Of a DNA stretch of 14,404 nt, positions 1-9,253 are shown piece by piece. Each line of letters begins with the position of its first letter. Positions within the stretch are counted from its first letter, which is position 1. The translations under genes were made by a program, and so were the position numbers. The notes beneath the pieces are model-generated. The model was not told the origin of the DNA, ran no database searches, and saw nothing but the letters and a program-made list of their open reading frames with translations. Origin of the DNA: an uncultured delta proteobacterium (GTDB lineage Bacteria; Myxococcota_A; Polyangia; Polyangiales; Polyangiaceae); assembly GCA_903893335.1 (NCBI GenBank), contig CAITLX010000489.1, positions 1-14,404 of the forward strand. The letters are read 5' to 3'.

Positions 1-93
1 CGCGGTCTTGGCGGCGACGCTCGCGGCGTCGTCGGCCGAGAGCTCGGTGATGGCCGCGCCGGTCGCGGGATTGAAGACTTGCAGGTGGGGCAT
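1..93 (-). CDS. Aldehyde dehydrogenase, N-terminal part (runs off window)
   Basis: Only the first 31 codons are present, reading leftward from ATG at 93-91; the rest lies outside the window. The visible peptide begins MPHLQVFNPATG and continues with an ITELSADD stretch and an alanine/valine helix. An 'xxNPATGxxI' strand followed by a short acidic turn and a helix is typical of the start of NAD(P)+-dependent aldehyde dehydrogenases. The catalytic Cys and Glu cannot be checked. The gene starts 24 bases after the alcohol dehydrogenase stop on the same strand, so it is probably in the same operon. By context it would oxidise the aldehyde made by the alcohol dehydrogenase, perhaps gamma-glutamyl-acetaldehyde to gamma-glutamylglycine (inference). 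The family call is fairly sure; the substrate is not. Confidence 0.72.
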   Translation of the reverse strand, partial: MPHLQVFNPATGAAITELSADDAASVAAKTA

Positions 94-117
94 CGTCGTC
101 CGTCGATGGGGGGCCGG

Positions 118-1256
118 TCAGAGGGCCCGGAGAAAGAGTCGCTCGAAGTCCGCAGCCGTGCACGGCCGAGGGTTGGTCTGGTGGCAGAGGTCGCGCGTCG
201 CCACCTCGACGAGGCGCGGCACCTGCGCGCGCGTGACGCCGGCGACGGCGAGCGACGGAGCGATGCCGACCTCGGCCTTGAGCCGCTGCAGCCACGGCAC
301 GAACGCGCCGCCGCCCCCCTCGAGGCCGGCCGCGTGCGCGAGCTCGTCGAACTTCGCGGGGACGGCCTCGTGGTTCCACGCCAGCACGGTGTCGATCATC
401 AGCGCGTTGGCCAGCCCGTGGTGCAGATCGGCGACCGTGCCGAGCGCGTGCGCGCAGGAGTGCACGGCGCCGAGGTCCTTCTGGAACGCGACCGCGCCCA
501 TCATCGAGCTCATCATCATGTCGCCGCGGGCGACGAGGTTGCGCGGCTCGCGCACCGCGGTGGCGAGCGCGCGCGCGGCGATGCGGGTGCCCTCGAGCGC
601 GACGCCGTCGCACATCGGGTGGTAGGCCGGTGACAGGTAGCTCTCGACGTTGTGCGTCAGGGCATCCATGCCGGTCGCCGCGGTGACGGTCGGCGGCACG
701 CCGACGGTCAGCTCGGGGTCGGCGAAGACGGCGCGCGCGAGGATCTGCGGCGAGAAGATGACGCGCTTGATGTGCGTGTCCTCCTCGCTGATGACGCTGC
801 TGCGCCCGACCTCGCTGCCGGTGCCTGCGGTCGTCGGGAGCGCGACGAAATAGGGCAGCGGGCGGGTGATGGGGCGCACGCTCGGGTGGTCCCACACGTA
901 CTCGAGCGCGTCGCCCTCGTGGGTCGCGAGCAGGCCGACGACCTTCGCGACGTCGAGCGCGGCGCCGCCTCCGACGCCGACGACCGAGTCGGCGCCGTGC
1001 TCGCGGAAGGCCGCCGCTCCGCCCATGACCTGGCTGGCGGTCGGGTTGCCGAAGACGCCGCCGTAGACCGCGGGCGCGAGGCCCGCAGCGGCGAGGGCGG
1101 CGACCAGCTCGGCCACGAGCGGCATCGCGGCGAGGCCGCGGTCGGTCACGACGAGCGGCCGCGAGAGCCCTCGGTCGCGCAGGTGCGGGCCGACGAGCGC
1201 GCGCGCGCCGACGCCGAAATGGACGGTGGTGGGGAACGAGAAGGTGGTGATGGTCA

Positions 1257-1257
<1 letters not shown>
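118..1257 (-). CDS. Iron-containing (group III) alcohol dehydrogenase
   Basis: A 379-residue protein, the usual length for the FucO/AdhB/EutG-type metal-dependent alcohol dehydrogenases, which oxidise an alcohol to an aldehyde with NAD(P)+ in the cytoplasm. The nucleotide-binding motif is GVGGGAALDVAK (about residues 94-105), with Ala where many relatives have Ser. PTTAGTGSEV (141-150) is the family signature. Likely metal ligands are D198 and H202 (GMDALTH), H266 (AVHSCAHALG, with H270 following) and H280 (HHG), so the enzyme looks intact. Its ATG shares one base with the stop of the upstream glutamine-synthetase-like gene (TGATG), so translation is probably coupled. Given its neighbours, I infer that it acts on a gamma-glutamylated amino-alcohol rather than on a free simple alcohol. 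The family is secure; the substrate is unproven. Confidence 0.93.
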
Positions 1258-2621
<1,364 letters not shown>

Positions 2622-2684
2622 GGGGCGTCTCCGGCTGGCTGGTCGCGGCGCAGGTGAGGCCGGGAGCGTACGCCGCGCGCGATT

Positions 2685-3746
2685 TCAACGCACCTCGATC
2701 GCGAACGCCCGCGCGTCCACGCCGCCGCGCTCGTCGCGCAGCACGACCCAGACCGGCACGCGGCCGGGCGCGTCGGGCGCGGTGAACGCGACCTCCACGC
2801 TCGTGGCGAGGTCGTCGCCGGCGCGGCCCGAGCGGTCGTCGTCGAAGGCACCCGCCGACGACAGCCACGAGACGCGCATCGCCTCGCGGCGCGGGCCGAC
2901 CGAGCGCGTCGCGACGTCGTAGGCGACGTACGACTCGGCGCCCTCGCATCCGTGCGGCGTCGTGCAGTCGTCGGCGCACGAAGCGGCGCTCTCGTCGGCG
3001 CTGCACACCGCGTCGCCGCAGGTCGCCGTCACCGGGCAGGTGGGCCAGGTCGCGCGCAGCAGGACGCGCTCGCCGGGCGCGAGGCGCGTCGGGGCGCTCG
3101 CGTCGCTGCCGGTCAGCGCGTCGGTGGAGCCGCCGTGCACGACCTCCACGCTCGCGAGCGTCGGGTTCTCGTTCGTGCGGTAGCGCGCGCGGAAATCCTC
3201 GAGCACCTCGCGCGTCGCGCCCGGCAGGCCGCAGACCAGGCGCGTCTGCCCGAGCGCGAGGACGTAGTCGGCGTCCGAGTCGCCGAGGATGAGGCGCACA
3301 GGCTGGTAGAAGCCTCCGGTCGCGTCGGGGTCGGTCGGGCGTCCGGCGGGCTCGCCCGGCTTGCCCTCGGGCACATCGGGCCCGAACTGCCGACAACCAT
3401 TGAGCGGGAGCTTGCCGGAGGCGCCCTCGCCGACGCCGATCGGTACGATCCAGTCGGCGCTGCGCCGGAAGCAGGCGATGGCGACGTCGTTCGCCTCCGC
3501 GACGGGCCTCGGCAGGGTGCAGAACGCCCAGTCGATCGCGGCGCTCGCGAGCGTCCCGCTCGGGTCGGCCACGAGCGCCCGGTACGAGACCGCGCCCCCC
3601 GGAGCCGCCTCGGCAGGCTCCGAGCGCACCGCGAGCACGCGCGTCGCCTCGACGCGCGACGCGCGCGCGTCGAGCTCGGGGGCGCACGCGGCGAGCAGCG
3701 TCGCGAGCAGCCCCAGGGCGACCGGTGCTCGGGCGCTGGTCACCAT
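2685..3746 (-). CDS. Lipoprotein with cysteine-rich module, downstream of the TonB receptor
   Basis: A 353-residue exported protein of unrecognised family. The N-terminus is a lipoprotein signal peptide with a good lipobox (LLAAC, lipidated Cys21). The remainder looks like beta-sandwich segments, with a cysteine-rich module at about 243-261 (CGDAVCSADESAASCADDC), a CGxxVC...SCxxDC pattern common in surface proteins of Myxococcota. Another nearby Cys pair (C237, C267) probably adds disulfides, which fits a periplasmic or surface location. The start overlaps the end of the TonB-dependent receptor gene by 7 bases, with GAGGG four bases before the ATG, so the two are co-translated. By position it could be a surface partner of the receptor that helps capture substrate; this is inference. 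The function is unknown. Confidence 0.82.
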   Translation of the reverse strand: MVTSARAPVALGLLATLLAACAPELDARASRVEATRVLAVRSEPAEAAPGGAVSYRALVADPSGTLASAAIDWAFCTLPRPVAEANDVAIACFRRSADWIVPIGVGEGASGKLPLNGCRQFGPDVPEGKPGEPAGRPTDPDATGGFYQPVRLILGDSDADYVLALGQTRLVCGLPGATREVLEDFRARYRTNENPTLASVEVVHGGSTDALTGSDASAPTRLAPGERVLLRATWPTCPVTATCGDAVCSADESAASCADDCTTPHGCEGAESYVAYDVATRSVGPRREAMRVSWLSSAGAFDDDRSGRAGDDLATSVEVAFTAPDAPGRVPVWVVLRDERGGVDARAFAIEVR

Positions 3747-6415
3747 TCGGCCCTCGCGCCGAAGACCGGCAGAATGGGGAGCCCCGAGAGGGTGCCGCGG
3801 CTCTTGTAGTCGAAGCTGTACACGACGTCCTCGGGGTTCTGCCGGTTGGTCACGTTCTGCACGTCGACGAAGACCTCGAGCCGCACGGGCTGCTCGTCGC
3901 CGCCGAAGGTGAAGCGCTTGGCCGCGCGCACGTCGGCCTGCACGAACGCAGGCACGCGGCTCGAGTTGTGGGCGCCGAAGTAGGGCTCGTAGAGATCGCG
4001 CCGAGCGTCGAAGAACGAGCCGGTGACCGGCGTGCGCGGGTAGCCCGACGCATAGCGCAGGCGCGTGCCGAGCTCGAAGCCGTGGCCGAGCTCGTACGAG
4101 GCGACGATCGTCGCGACGTGGGTCTGGTCGTAGTCGAAGAGACGCCAGCCGAGGTCGGGGTGGTCGCGCCGCTCGCTGCGGATGAGGCTGTAGCTCGCCC
4201 AGCCGAAGAAGCCCGCTGCGAGCTCCTGGCGAAGGAGCAGCTGCCCGCCATAGGCGCGCCCCTCGGCCTCCTGCACGAGCGCCTCGGCGAGCAGCGGCGT
4301 AGGCGCCTGGCTGCGCGCGACGAGATCGTGCGAGCGGGCGTAGAAGCCGACCGCCTCGGCGGTGAGCGTCTCGCCCAGCCGCACGGTGGCGCCCCCGAGC
4401 CAGTGGGTGGCGCGTGCCACGCCGAGCTTCGGATTGCCGAATACGGCCGAGAGGTCGGAGGCCTGCGGCGACTGGTGGTAGGTGCCGAAGGCGGCCTTGA
4501 CCGAGACGCGCTCCGACGCTTGAAAGCGGATCGAGAGGCGAGGATCGATGGCGGTCTCCTCGCGCGCGAAGCCGATCGACGGCGTCTCCCCCTTGAGCGG
4601 GGTCACCCGGCTGCCGCTCGTCAGGTAGGGCTCGACGCGCACGCCGGGCACGATGTGCAGGCGATCGCCGAACGGCGTGAGGTCGAGCTGCCCGTAGGGC
4701 GCGACCGACGCGATCGTGGTGGACCAGGAGTCGAAGTTGACCTGGTCGCCCGGCGCCTGGCCGAACACCGTGATGTCCCCCTCGCGCGGCGGCAGCGTGA
4801 CCGAGCCGCGCCGCGAGAGGTCGGACGTCGCCGCCTCGACGTCGATGCCGGCGGTGGCGACGACGCTGTCGCTCAGTCTGCCGCGCCAGCCGGCGCGCAG
4901 GCCGTAGACCCAGGAGGCGGAGTCGAGCTCGGTGGGGGCTCCGCCGAACCGGGCGACGCTGCTCGTGTGGTCGCGGCCGAACGAGGGCGTCACGAAGAGG
5001 CTCTGGCCGTCGTCGGTCTGCTTGCGGTACGTCAGCGCGACGCGCCCGAACGCCGTGAGCGTCTCCTCCGATTTGGTCTGCGCCGGGTCGGGGTTGGTGA
5101 CCGTGCGTCGCAGCGTGTCGCTCGACCCGAGCGCGAAGAGCTCGATGCTCTCGTTCGGGCCGAGATCGTGGACGAGCTTGGCCTGGGAGTCCCAGTAGCT
5201 GGGGATCGGTACGAAGTCGCCGACGTCACGCGAGGTGACCAGGCCGAGCGATCGATCGAGCCAGCTCTTGCGTCCGGTGACCATGACGCGCGTGCGCTCG
5301 CCGAGCGGGCTCTCGACCATCGCGGCGCCGTCGATGACGTCGAGCGAGACGCTGCCGTGCAGGCGATCGGAGCGCGGCGCGCGCGTCTGCACCGTGACCA
5401 GCCCTCCGAGGCCGCGCCCGTACTCTGCTCCATAGCCGCCGGGGGCGAGCTCGATCGATTTCACCATGTCGCCGTGGACGGTCGAGCGAAGGCCGCCGCC
5501 ATGGTAGAGGAGCGGAATGCGGACGCCGTCGACGTAGACGCGCGTGTCCTGCGGCGCCGCTCCCCAGACGACGAGCTGGCCCGACCCGAACGCAGCGCGC
5601 GCCACGCCGGGCAGGTTCTGCACGACCTTCAGCGTGTCGCCCTGCGTGCCGGGCACACGGCGCCCCTCTTCGGCCTTGATCTCGGTCGAGACGACCTCTT
5701 TGACGATCTTCGGCGCGACGACGACGATCTCGAGGTCGGCGCCGTCTTCGGCGTCCTCCTTCGGCTCGACGGTGTACTTCGCGGTGAGCTTCTTGCCCTT
5801 CTCGATCGTCTCCGAGGTGCTCACGGTCGTGAGCCCTGCGCCCGAGAGGGTGACGGCGTGCGGGCCGTCCGGCACGTCCTCGAAGGCGAAGTGGCCGGCC
5901 TCGTCGGTCTCGACCTCGCCGGCGCCTTCCAGCGCCACGCGCACGTGCGCGAGCGGCTTCTTCGAGAAGCGATCGCGCACGACGCCCTCGAAGTTCACCA
6001 CCGGCCCGGCGGGCTCGACGTGGAGGACGAACTCGTAGCGGTAGGTGATCTTGACCGGGCCTGGTTTGCCGTCGATCTCGGCCGGCTCGAAGGTGAACTG
6101 GCGCGCTGCGTCCACCGCCGCGGCGTCGAAGGCAGCGCCGGCGGACGTGACCACCACGACCTCGCTGACCTTGCCGGCGTCGGTGATGGCGATGGCGAGC
6201 ACGACGGCGGCCGTCTTGCCGGACGCGACCTCCGACTCGGGGTAGGCCGCCTCGACGAAGTGCAAGAGCTTCGGAGCCTTCGTGAGCTTCGGCTGGCGCG
6301 TCGGGGTCTCGCCTGCCGACGAGCCGCCGAGCGCCTGCGCTTCACGCGGCGCGGCCGAAGAGAGGGCGAGCGCGAGCGCAGCGCCGACGAGCCGAGCGGG
6401 GTGTCGCACCGTCAT
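3740..6415 (-). CDS. TonB-dependent outer-membrane receptor with N-terminal TonB C-terminal-like domain
   Basis: An 891-residue protein. The order is: signal peptide (about 1-28, ending EAQA); a TonB C-terminal-like domain (about 50-133: FVEAAYPESE, then IAITDAGKVSEVVVVTSAG, then AARQFTFEPAEIDGKP); a carboxypeptidase-regulatory-like beta-sandwich (about 141-215, FEGVVRDR...DEAGHFAFEDVPDGPHAV); a TonB-box-like stretch (EIVVVAPK, 229-236); a plug (about 240-350, with VYVDGVRIP and GGYGAEYGRGLGG); and a barrel to the C-terminal Trp, an acceptable BAM signal. It should import a substrate across the outer membrane using ExbB-ExbD-TonB. The start overlaps the tonB stop (ATGA). A GGAGA abuts the ATG too closely for a normal ribosome site, so coupling by re-initiation is likely. 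The substrate cannot be read from the sequence. Confidence 0.93.
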   Translation of the reverse strand: MTVRHPARLVGAALALALSSAAPREAQALGGSSAGETPTRQPKLTKAPKLLHFVEAAYPESEVASGKTAAVVLAIAITDAGKVSEVVVVTSAGAAFDAAAVDAARQFTFEPAEIDGKPGPVKITYRYEFVLHVEPAGPVVNFEGVVRDRFSKKPLAHVRVALEGAGEVETDEAGHFAFEDVPDGPHAVTLSGAGLTTVSTSETIEKGKKLTAKYTVEPKEDAEDGADLEIVVVAPKIVKEVVSTEIKAEEGRRVPGTQGDTLKVVQNLPGVARAAFGSGQLVVWGAAPQDTRVYVDGVRIPLLYHGGGLRSTVHGDMVKSIELAPGGYGAEYGRGLGGLVTVQTRAPRSDRLHGSVSLDVIDGAAMVESPLGERTRVMVTGRKSWLDRSLGLVTSRDVGDFVPIPSYWDSQAKLVHDLGPNESIELFALGSSDTLRRTVTNPDPAQTKSEETLTAFGRVALTYRKQTDDGQSLFVTPSFGRDHTSSVARFGGAPTELDSASWVYGLRAGWRGRLSDSVVATAGIDVEAATSDLSRRGSVTLPPREGDITVFGQAPGDQVNFDSWSTTIASVAPYGQLDLTPFGDRLHIVPGVRVEPYLTSGSRVTPLKGETPSIGFAREETAIDPRLSIRFQASERVSVKAAFGTYHQSPQASDLSAVFGNPKLGVARATHWLGGATVRLGETLTAEAVGFYARSHDLVARSQAPTPLLAEALVQEAEGRAYGGQLLLRQELAAGFFGWASYSLIRSERRDHPDLGWRLFDYDQTHVATIVASYELGHGFELGTRLRYASGYPRTPVTGSFFDARRDLYEPYFGAHNSSRVPAFVQADVRAAKRFTFGGDEQPVRLEVFVDVQNVTNRQNPEDVVYSFDYKSRGTLSGLPILPVFGARAEW

Positions 6416-7155
6416 TCTCCGAGCACGAAGCGCATCGAGACGACGAACGTGGCGTCCACGCCCTTGCCGCAGCGCGTGGCGGCCGAGAACTTCATGCGCT
6501 TGGCCGCCGCGACGGCCGACTCGTCGAGCCCGTGGCCCAGCCCCGACGCGATGGAAGCCGAGGTGACCGCGCCGCTCGCGTCGATCGCAAGCTGCACGCG
6601 GACCCGCCCCTCGACGCCGGCCGCGCGCGCCGAGTCGGTGTACTGCGGCTGCACCATCCCGAGCGCCTTGGGGCGTGTGGCCTCCTCGGTGCAGCCGTCG
6701 TCGGCGGGCCTGGGCTTCGGCGCCGGGCCTCGCGGCCCGCGAGCGGAGCCCGCAGGCTCCGCGCGGCTTCCGCCGGTGGGAATGGCGATCCCGCCGCCGC
6801 CCGAGCCGCCGAGCGCGAGCCCGAAGTCCGGGAGCGCAGCCATCGCCGCGCTCGGCGCCAGCGCCGCGGCGGTGGGGGGAGGCGGCGTGTTCGCCATCGG
6901 AGGGGGCGCAGCGGCGGGTCGAGGCGCGGCGCGCGGGACCGACAGCGGGGTCTTCGCGACCTCGGCGGGCTTGGGCGGCTCGGGCTCCTTCGTCTTGTCC
7001 TTCGCCTTCGGCTTCTTTGCGTCGACGACGGCGACCATCGCGTGGTGCGCGACGCGCGCCCGAGGCGCGCCGATGAGCGCAGCCGCGACGCCGGCGTGCA
7101 CGGCGATGCTCGCTCCGTACCGCAGCAGGCTCGAGACGAAGCGCTTCACCGTCAC
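6412..7155 (-). CDS. tonB: TonB energy transducer
   Basis: A 247-residue TonB protein that links the ExbB-ExbD proton channel in the inner membrane to outer-membrane receptors. A single N-terminal membrane anchor spans about residues 11-30 and contains Ser16 and His20, the S-x3-H pair needed for energisation in TonB. A Lys/Pro/Ala-rich periplasmic linker follows (about 46-152: KPKAKDK, EPEPPKPAE, PPPPTAAA), with a glycine run near 116-122. The C-terminal receptor-binding domain is about 160-247 (QPQYTDSARAAGVEGRVRVQ ... SGLGHGLDESAVAAAKRMKF). Cys155 and Cys229 probably form a disulfide. The start is GTG, which shares four bases (GTGA) with the exbD stop; the stop overlaps the receptor ATG. 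It probably serves the receptor encoded directly downstream. Confidence 0.93.
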   Translation of the reverse strand: MTVKRFVSSLLRYGASIAVHAGVAAALIGAPRARVAHHAMVAVVDAKKPKAKDKTKEPEPPKPAEVAKTPLSVPRAAPRPAAAPPPMANTPPPPTAAALAPSAAMAALPDFGLALGGSGGGGIAIPTGGSRAEPAGSARGPRGPAPKPRPADDGCTEEATRPKALGMVQPQYTDSARAAGVEGRVRVQLAIDASGAVTSASIASGLGHGLDESAVAAAKRMKFSAATRCGKGVDATFVVSMRFVLGE

Positions 7156-7568
7156 TCGACCGTTTCGACGTTGATGGCGAACTTGAAGATGCCCTCGAGC
7201 TTCGCGAGATCGATGACGTGGACGACCTTGCCGTGGGTGACGTCCTTGTCGGCGCTGACGATGAGGCTCACGTCCTCGCTGCTGGCGTGCGCCTGCTTGA
7301 GCTTGGCCGTGAGCCCAGGCTCGTCGACGGGCTCCTGATTGAAGAAGATGCGGCCGTCCTTCGCGAGCGTCACGGCCGCGATGGACGCGACGGCGTCGCT
7401 CTGGCTCGCGGCCTTGGGCAGCTCGACCTTCATGCTCTGAGAAACGATGTAGGTCGCGCTCACCATCATGATGACGAGCAGCACGAGGACGACGTCCACC
7501 ATCGGCGTCACGTTGATGCCCGAGATCATCGCGGACTTGCCGCGGGTGCTTCCGAGTGTGCCTGCCAT
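7152..7568 (-). CDS. exbD: ExbD/TolR-family biopolymer transport protein
   Basis: A 138-residue inner-membrane protein, typical ExbD length. After a short cytoplasmic N-terminus (MAGTLGSTRGKSAMISGI) comes NVTPMVDVVLVLLVIMMV. Asp25 of this single transmembrane helix matches the conserved proton-carrying Asp of ExbD/TolR. The periplasmic domain (about 47-138) carries the usual VELPKA start, a TLAKDGRIFFN strand pair, and the VSLIVSADKDVTHGKVVHVID strand-helix near the end. With ExbB it forms the motor that uses proton-motive force to energise TonB. It starts 12 bases after the exbB stop and overlaps the tonB GTG by four bases. The adjacent tonB and receptor favour ExbD over TolR. Confidence 0.93.
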   Translation of the reverse strand: MAGTLGSTRGKSAMISGINVTPMVDVVLVLLVIMMVSATYIVSQSMKVELPKAASQSDAVASIAAVTLAKDGRIFFNQEPVDEPGLTAKLKQAHASSEDVSLIVSADKDVTHGKVVHVIDLAKLEGIFKFAINVETVE

Positions 7569-7580
7569 TGGGCCCCGCTC

Positions 7581-8333
7581 TCAGTTCTCGAGGCTGGCGT
7601 CGGCTGCGAACGGCAGCATGACGGCCGAGGGCTCAGGGGTGCTCGACGACTGCGTCTCGGGGTCGGCCTCGGCCAGCATCGCCTGCGCGGCGAACACCAG
7701 TTGCCTGCGGTCGGACTTGAGGTGCGCCATGACCAGGCGCGCGAGGATGCTGACGTTCGACTCGATGTCGTTCGAGCGCTTCTGCACCAGGTTGAAGGCG
7801 ACGACGGCCGGCAGGGCGACGACGAGGCCGACGCCCGTGGCGACGAGCGCCTCGGCGATGCCGGCCATGACGCCGCCCATCGCCCCCTTGCTCTGGCCCC
7901 CCTCGCCGAGCATCTGGAACGCCTGGATGACGCCGATGACGGTGCCGAGCAGGCCGATGAACGGCGCGTTGTTGCCCAGCGTGCCGAGGTAGGTCGAGCC
8001 GCGCTCGAGCTTGCGGCGTACGCGGCCGATCTCGCTCTCGATGACCTCGGTCACCGCGCCGGGACCGGCGTCTGCCCAGTCGACCGCCGTGCGCAGCACC
8101 TCGGCCTCGAGCGACCGGCTCGCCGCGAGGCGCTTCTTGACCGCGGCGAGATCGCCCGCGTGCAGGAGCTTCTCGAGGTCGCGGCCGAGGCCGTCGATGT
8201 CGTCGCGGTGGCGCAGGAAGAAGAGCACTCGCTCCACCATCACGCTCACGCTGACGATGCTGAGCACGATCATGAGGTAGAGCACCCAGGCGCTGCCGAG
8301 CAGCGCGACCGACTTGAGCTTTTCGATGAGCAT
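7581..8333 (-). CDS. exbB: ExbB/TolQ/MotA-family proton channel protein
   Basis: A 250-residue inner-membrane protein. The start ATG at 8333 was chosen because the MLIEKLKSVALLGSAWVLYL segment leads directly into the first transmembrane helix (about 10-38). A long cytoplasmic domain follows (about 40-115), then two helices at about 118-143 and 155-185. The family signature is clear: STYLGTLGNNAPFIGLLGTVIG, followed by GGVMAGIAEALVATGVGLVVALPAVVAFN. It forms the pentameric scaffold that conducts protons with ExbD. The last 25 or so residues (PETQSSSTPEPSA...) are a flexible tail. There are 29 bases between the stop of the upstream lipoprotein and this ATG. The TonB neighbours favour ExbB over TolQ or MotA. 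Confidence 0.93.
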   Translation of the reverse strand: MLIEKLKSVALLGSAWVLYLMIVLSIVSVSVMVERVLFFLRHRDDIDGLGRDLEKLLHAGDLAAVKKRLAASRSLEAEVLRTAVDWADAGPGAVTEVIESEIGRVRRKLERGSTYLGTLGNNAPFIGLLGTVIGVIQAFQMLGEGGQSKGAMGGVMAGIAEALVATGVGLVVALPAVVAFNLVQKRSNDIESNVSILARLVMAHLKSDRRQLVFAAQAMLAEADPETQSSSTPEPSAVMLPFAADASLEN

Positions 8334-8362
8334 GGCGGGGTCGTCCTCGTGACGGGGGTGGA

Positions 8363-9253
8363 TCAGAGCGAGAGCTCGGTGACGAAGAGGCCGAGCGCGC
8401 CGCTCTGGCCATCGGTGCGGACGCCGCCGGAGGCGTCCCGCTCGATGAGGCGCCCGGCCGTGCGCTGGCGCTCGGCGCCATCGACGTAGACGGTCAGGGC
8501 GAAGTCGGTCGTGGGCGCGCCGCACGCGTCGAAGAGATCGGCATAGACCGTGTAGCGGCCGGGCGCGGGGGCGTCCGTCCAGACGACGTCCTCCTCGCGC
8601 AGTCCGTCCTGTACGCACGAAGCATTGGAGTCGCGGTCGAGCACGCCGTCGTGCGGGCCAGCCGCCGCGCCCGACGCCGCGGTGGTCGGCTTCTTTCCGC
8701 TCACTTCCTTGCCGTCGGGCGTGAACAGGTGAAGGTCGACGTCTCCCGGGGAGTCCCACGAGAGGGCGACGACCACGTGCCCCGAGGGCACGAGCGGATC
8801 GACCAGCAGCGGCACGGTCGCCAGCGGGCCGAACGCTCCGCTCAGGTCGACGGCGGCCAGCGCCAGCGCTTGCTTGCCGAGCGGCGCGCTCCGGCCGACG
8901 TCGAACGCGAGCTGCCAGGTGAGCTGGCCTCGCAGCGTCGGGTCCTCGGGGCCGACGGGTACGACCCAGTAGCCGAGGCCCGCGCCGGCGATCTGCAGCG
9001 CGATCGACCCCGCGCCGGCCTGGACGTTGCCGCCGAGCTTCTTGCCCGCCTGGCCGGCCACGACGTGGCCATTCTGGCTGTCGATGGTCTCGATGCGAGG
9101 CCCAGCGCCGTCGGCGGGTAAAGCGCCCTCGATGAACTGCCCCCCTGGTACGCGGATGGGCTCGTCGTAGCCGGCGGGCGCCGTGACGTGAGCGTCGCCG
9201 CACGACGCGGAGAGCGCACCGAGCAGCGCCGCGACGAGGGCCGCGCGCCTCAC
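8363..9253 (-). CDS. Lipoprotein with YfaP/DUF2135-like domain
   Basis: A 296-residue protein starting at GTG 9253, which shares GTGA with the stop of the porin gene; a GGTGGAG ribosome site precedes it. The N-terminus MRRAALVAALLGALSASC is a lipoprotein-type signal, though the lipobox (SASC) lacks the usual Leu at -3. Residues 30-155 are unrecognised beta-rich sequence. Residues about 160-262 resemble the YfaP/DUF2135 family: LSWDSPGDVDLHLFTPDGKEV, then DRDSNASC, EEDVVWTDAPAPGRYTVYAD, a second Cys (C244) and a final LTVYVDG strand. In this fold the aspartate-rich first loop and the C213-C244 pair suggest a stabilised beta-sandwich. The role is unknown. By context it is an envelope accessory of the TonB system. 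The domain assignment is from memory of the family pattern. Confidence 0.8.
   Translation of the reverse strand: MRRAALVAALLGALSASCGDAHVTAPAGYDEPIRVPGGQFIEGALPADGAGPRIETIDSQNGHVVAGQAGKKLGGNVQAGAGSIALQIAGAGLGYWVVPVGPEDPTLRGQLTWQLAFDVGRSAPLGKQALALAAVDLSGAFGPLATVPLLVDPLVPSGHVVVALSWDSPGDVDLHLFTPDGKEVSGKKPTTAASGAAAGPHDGVLDRDSNASCVQDGLREEDVVWTDAPAPGRYTVYADLFDACGAPTTDFALTVYVDGAERQRTAGRLIERDASGGVRTDGQSGALGLFVTELSL

Noticed and set aside
3725..7174. 1149-codon open frame on the plus strand, antisense to tonB and the receptor
   Set aside because: The opposite strand has clear domain-rich genes; the plus-strand product is Arg/Ala/Asp-rich with no domain or signal. Such frames arise from strong GC bias at third codon positions.
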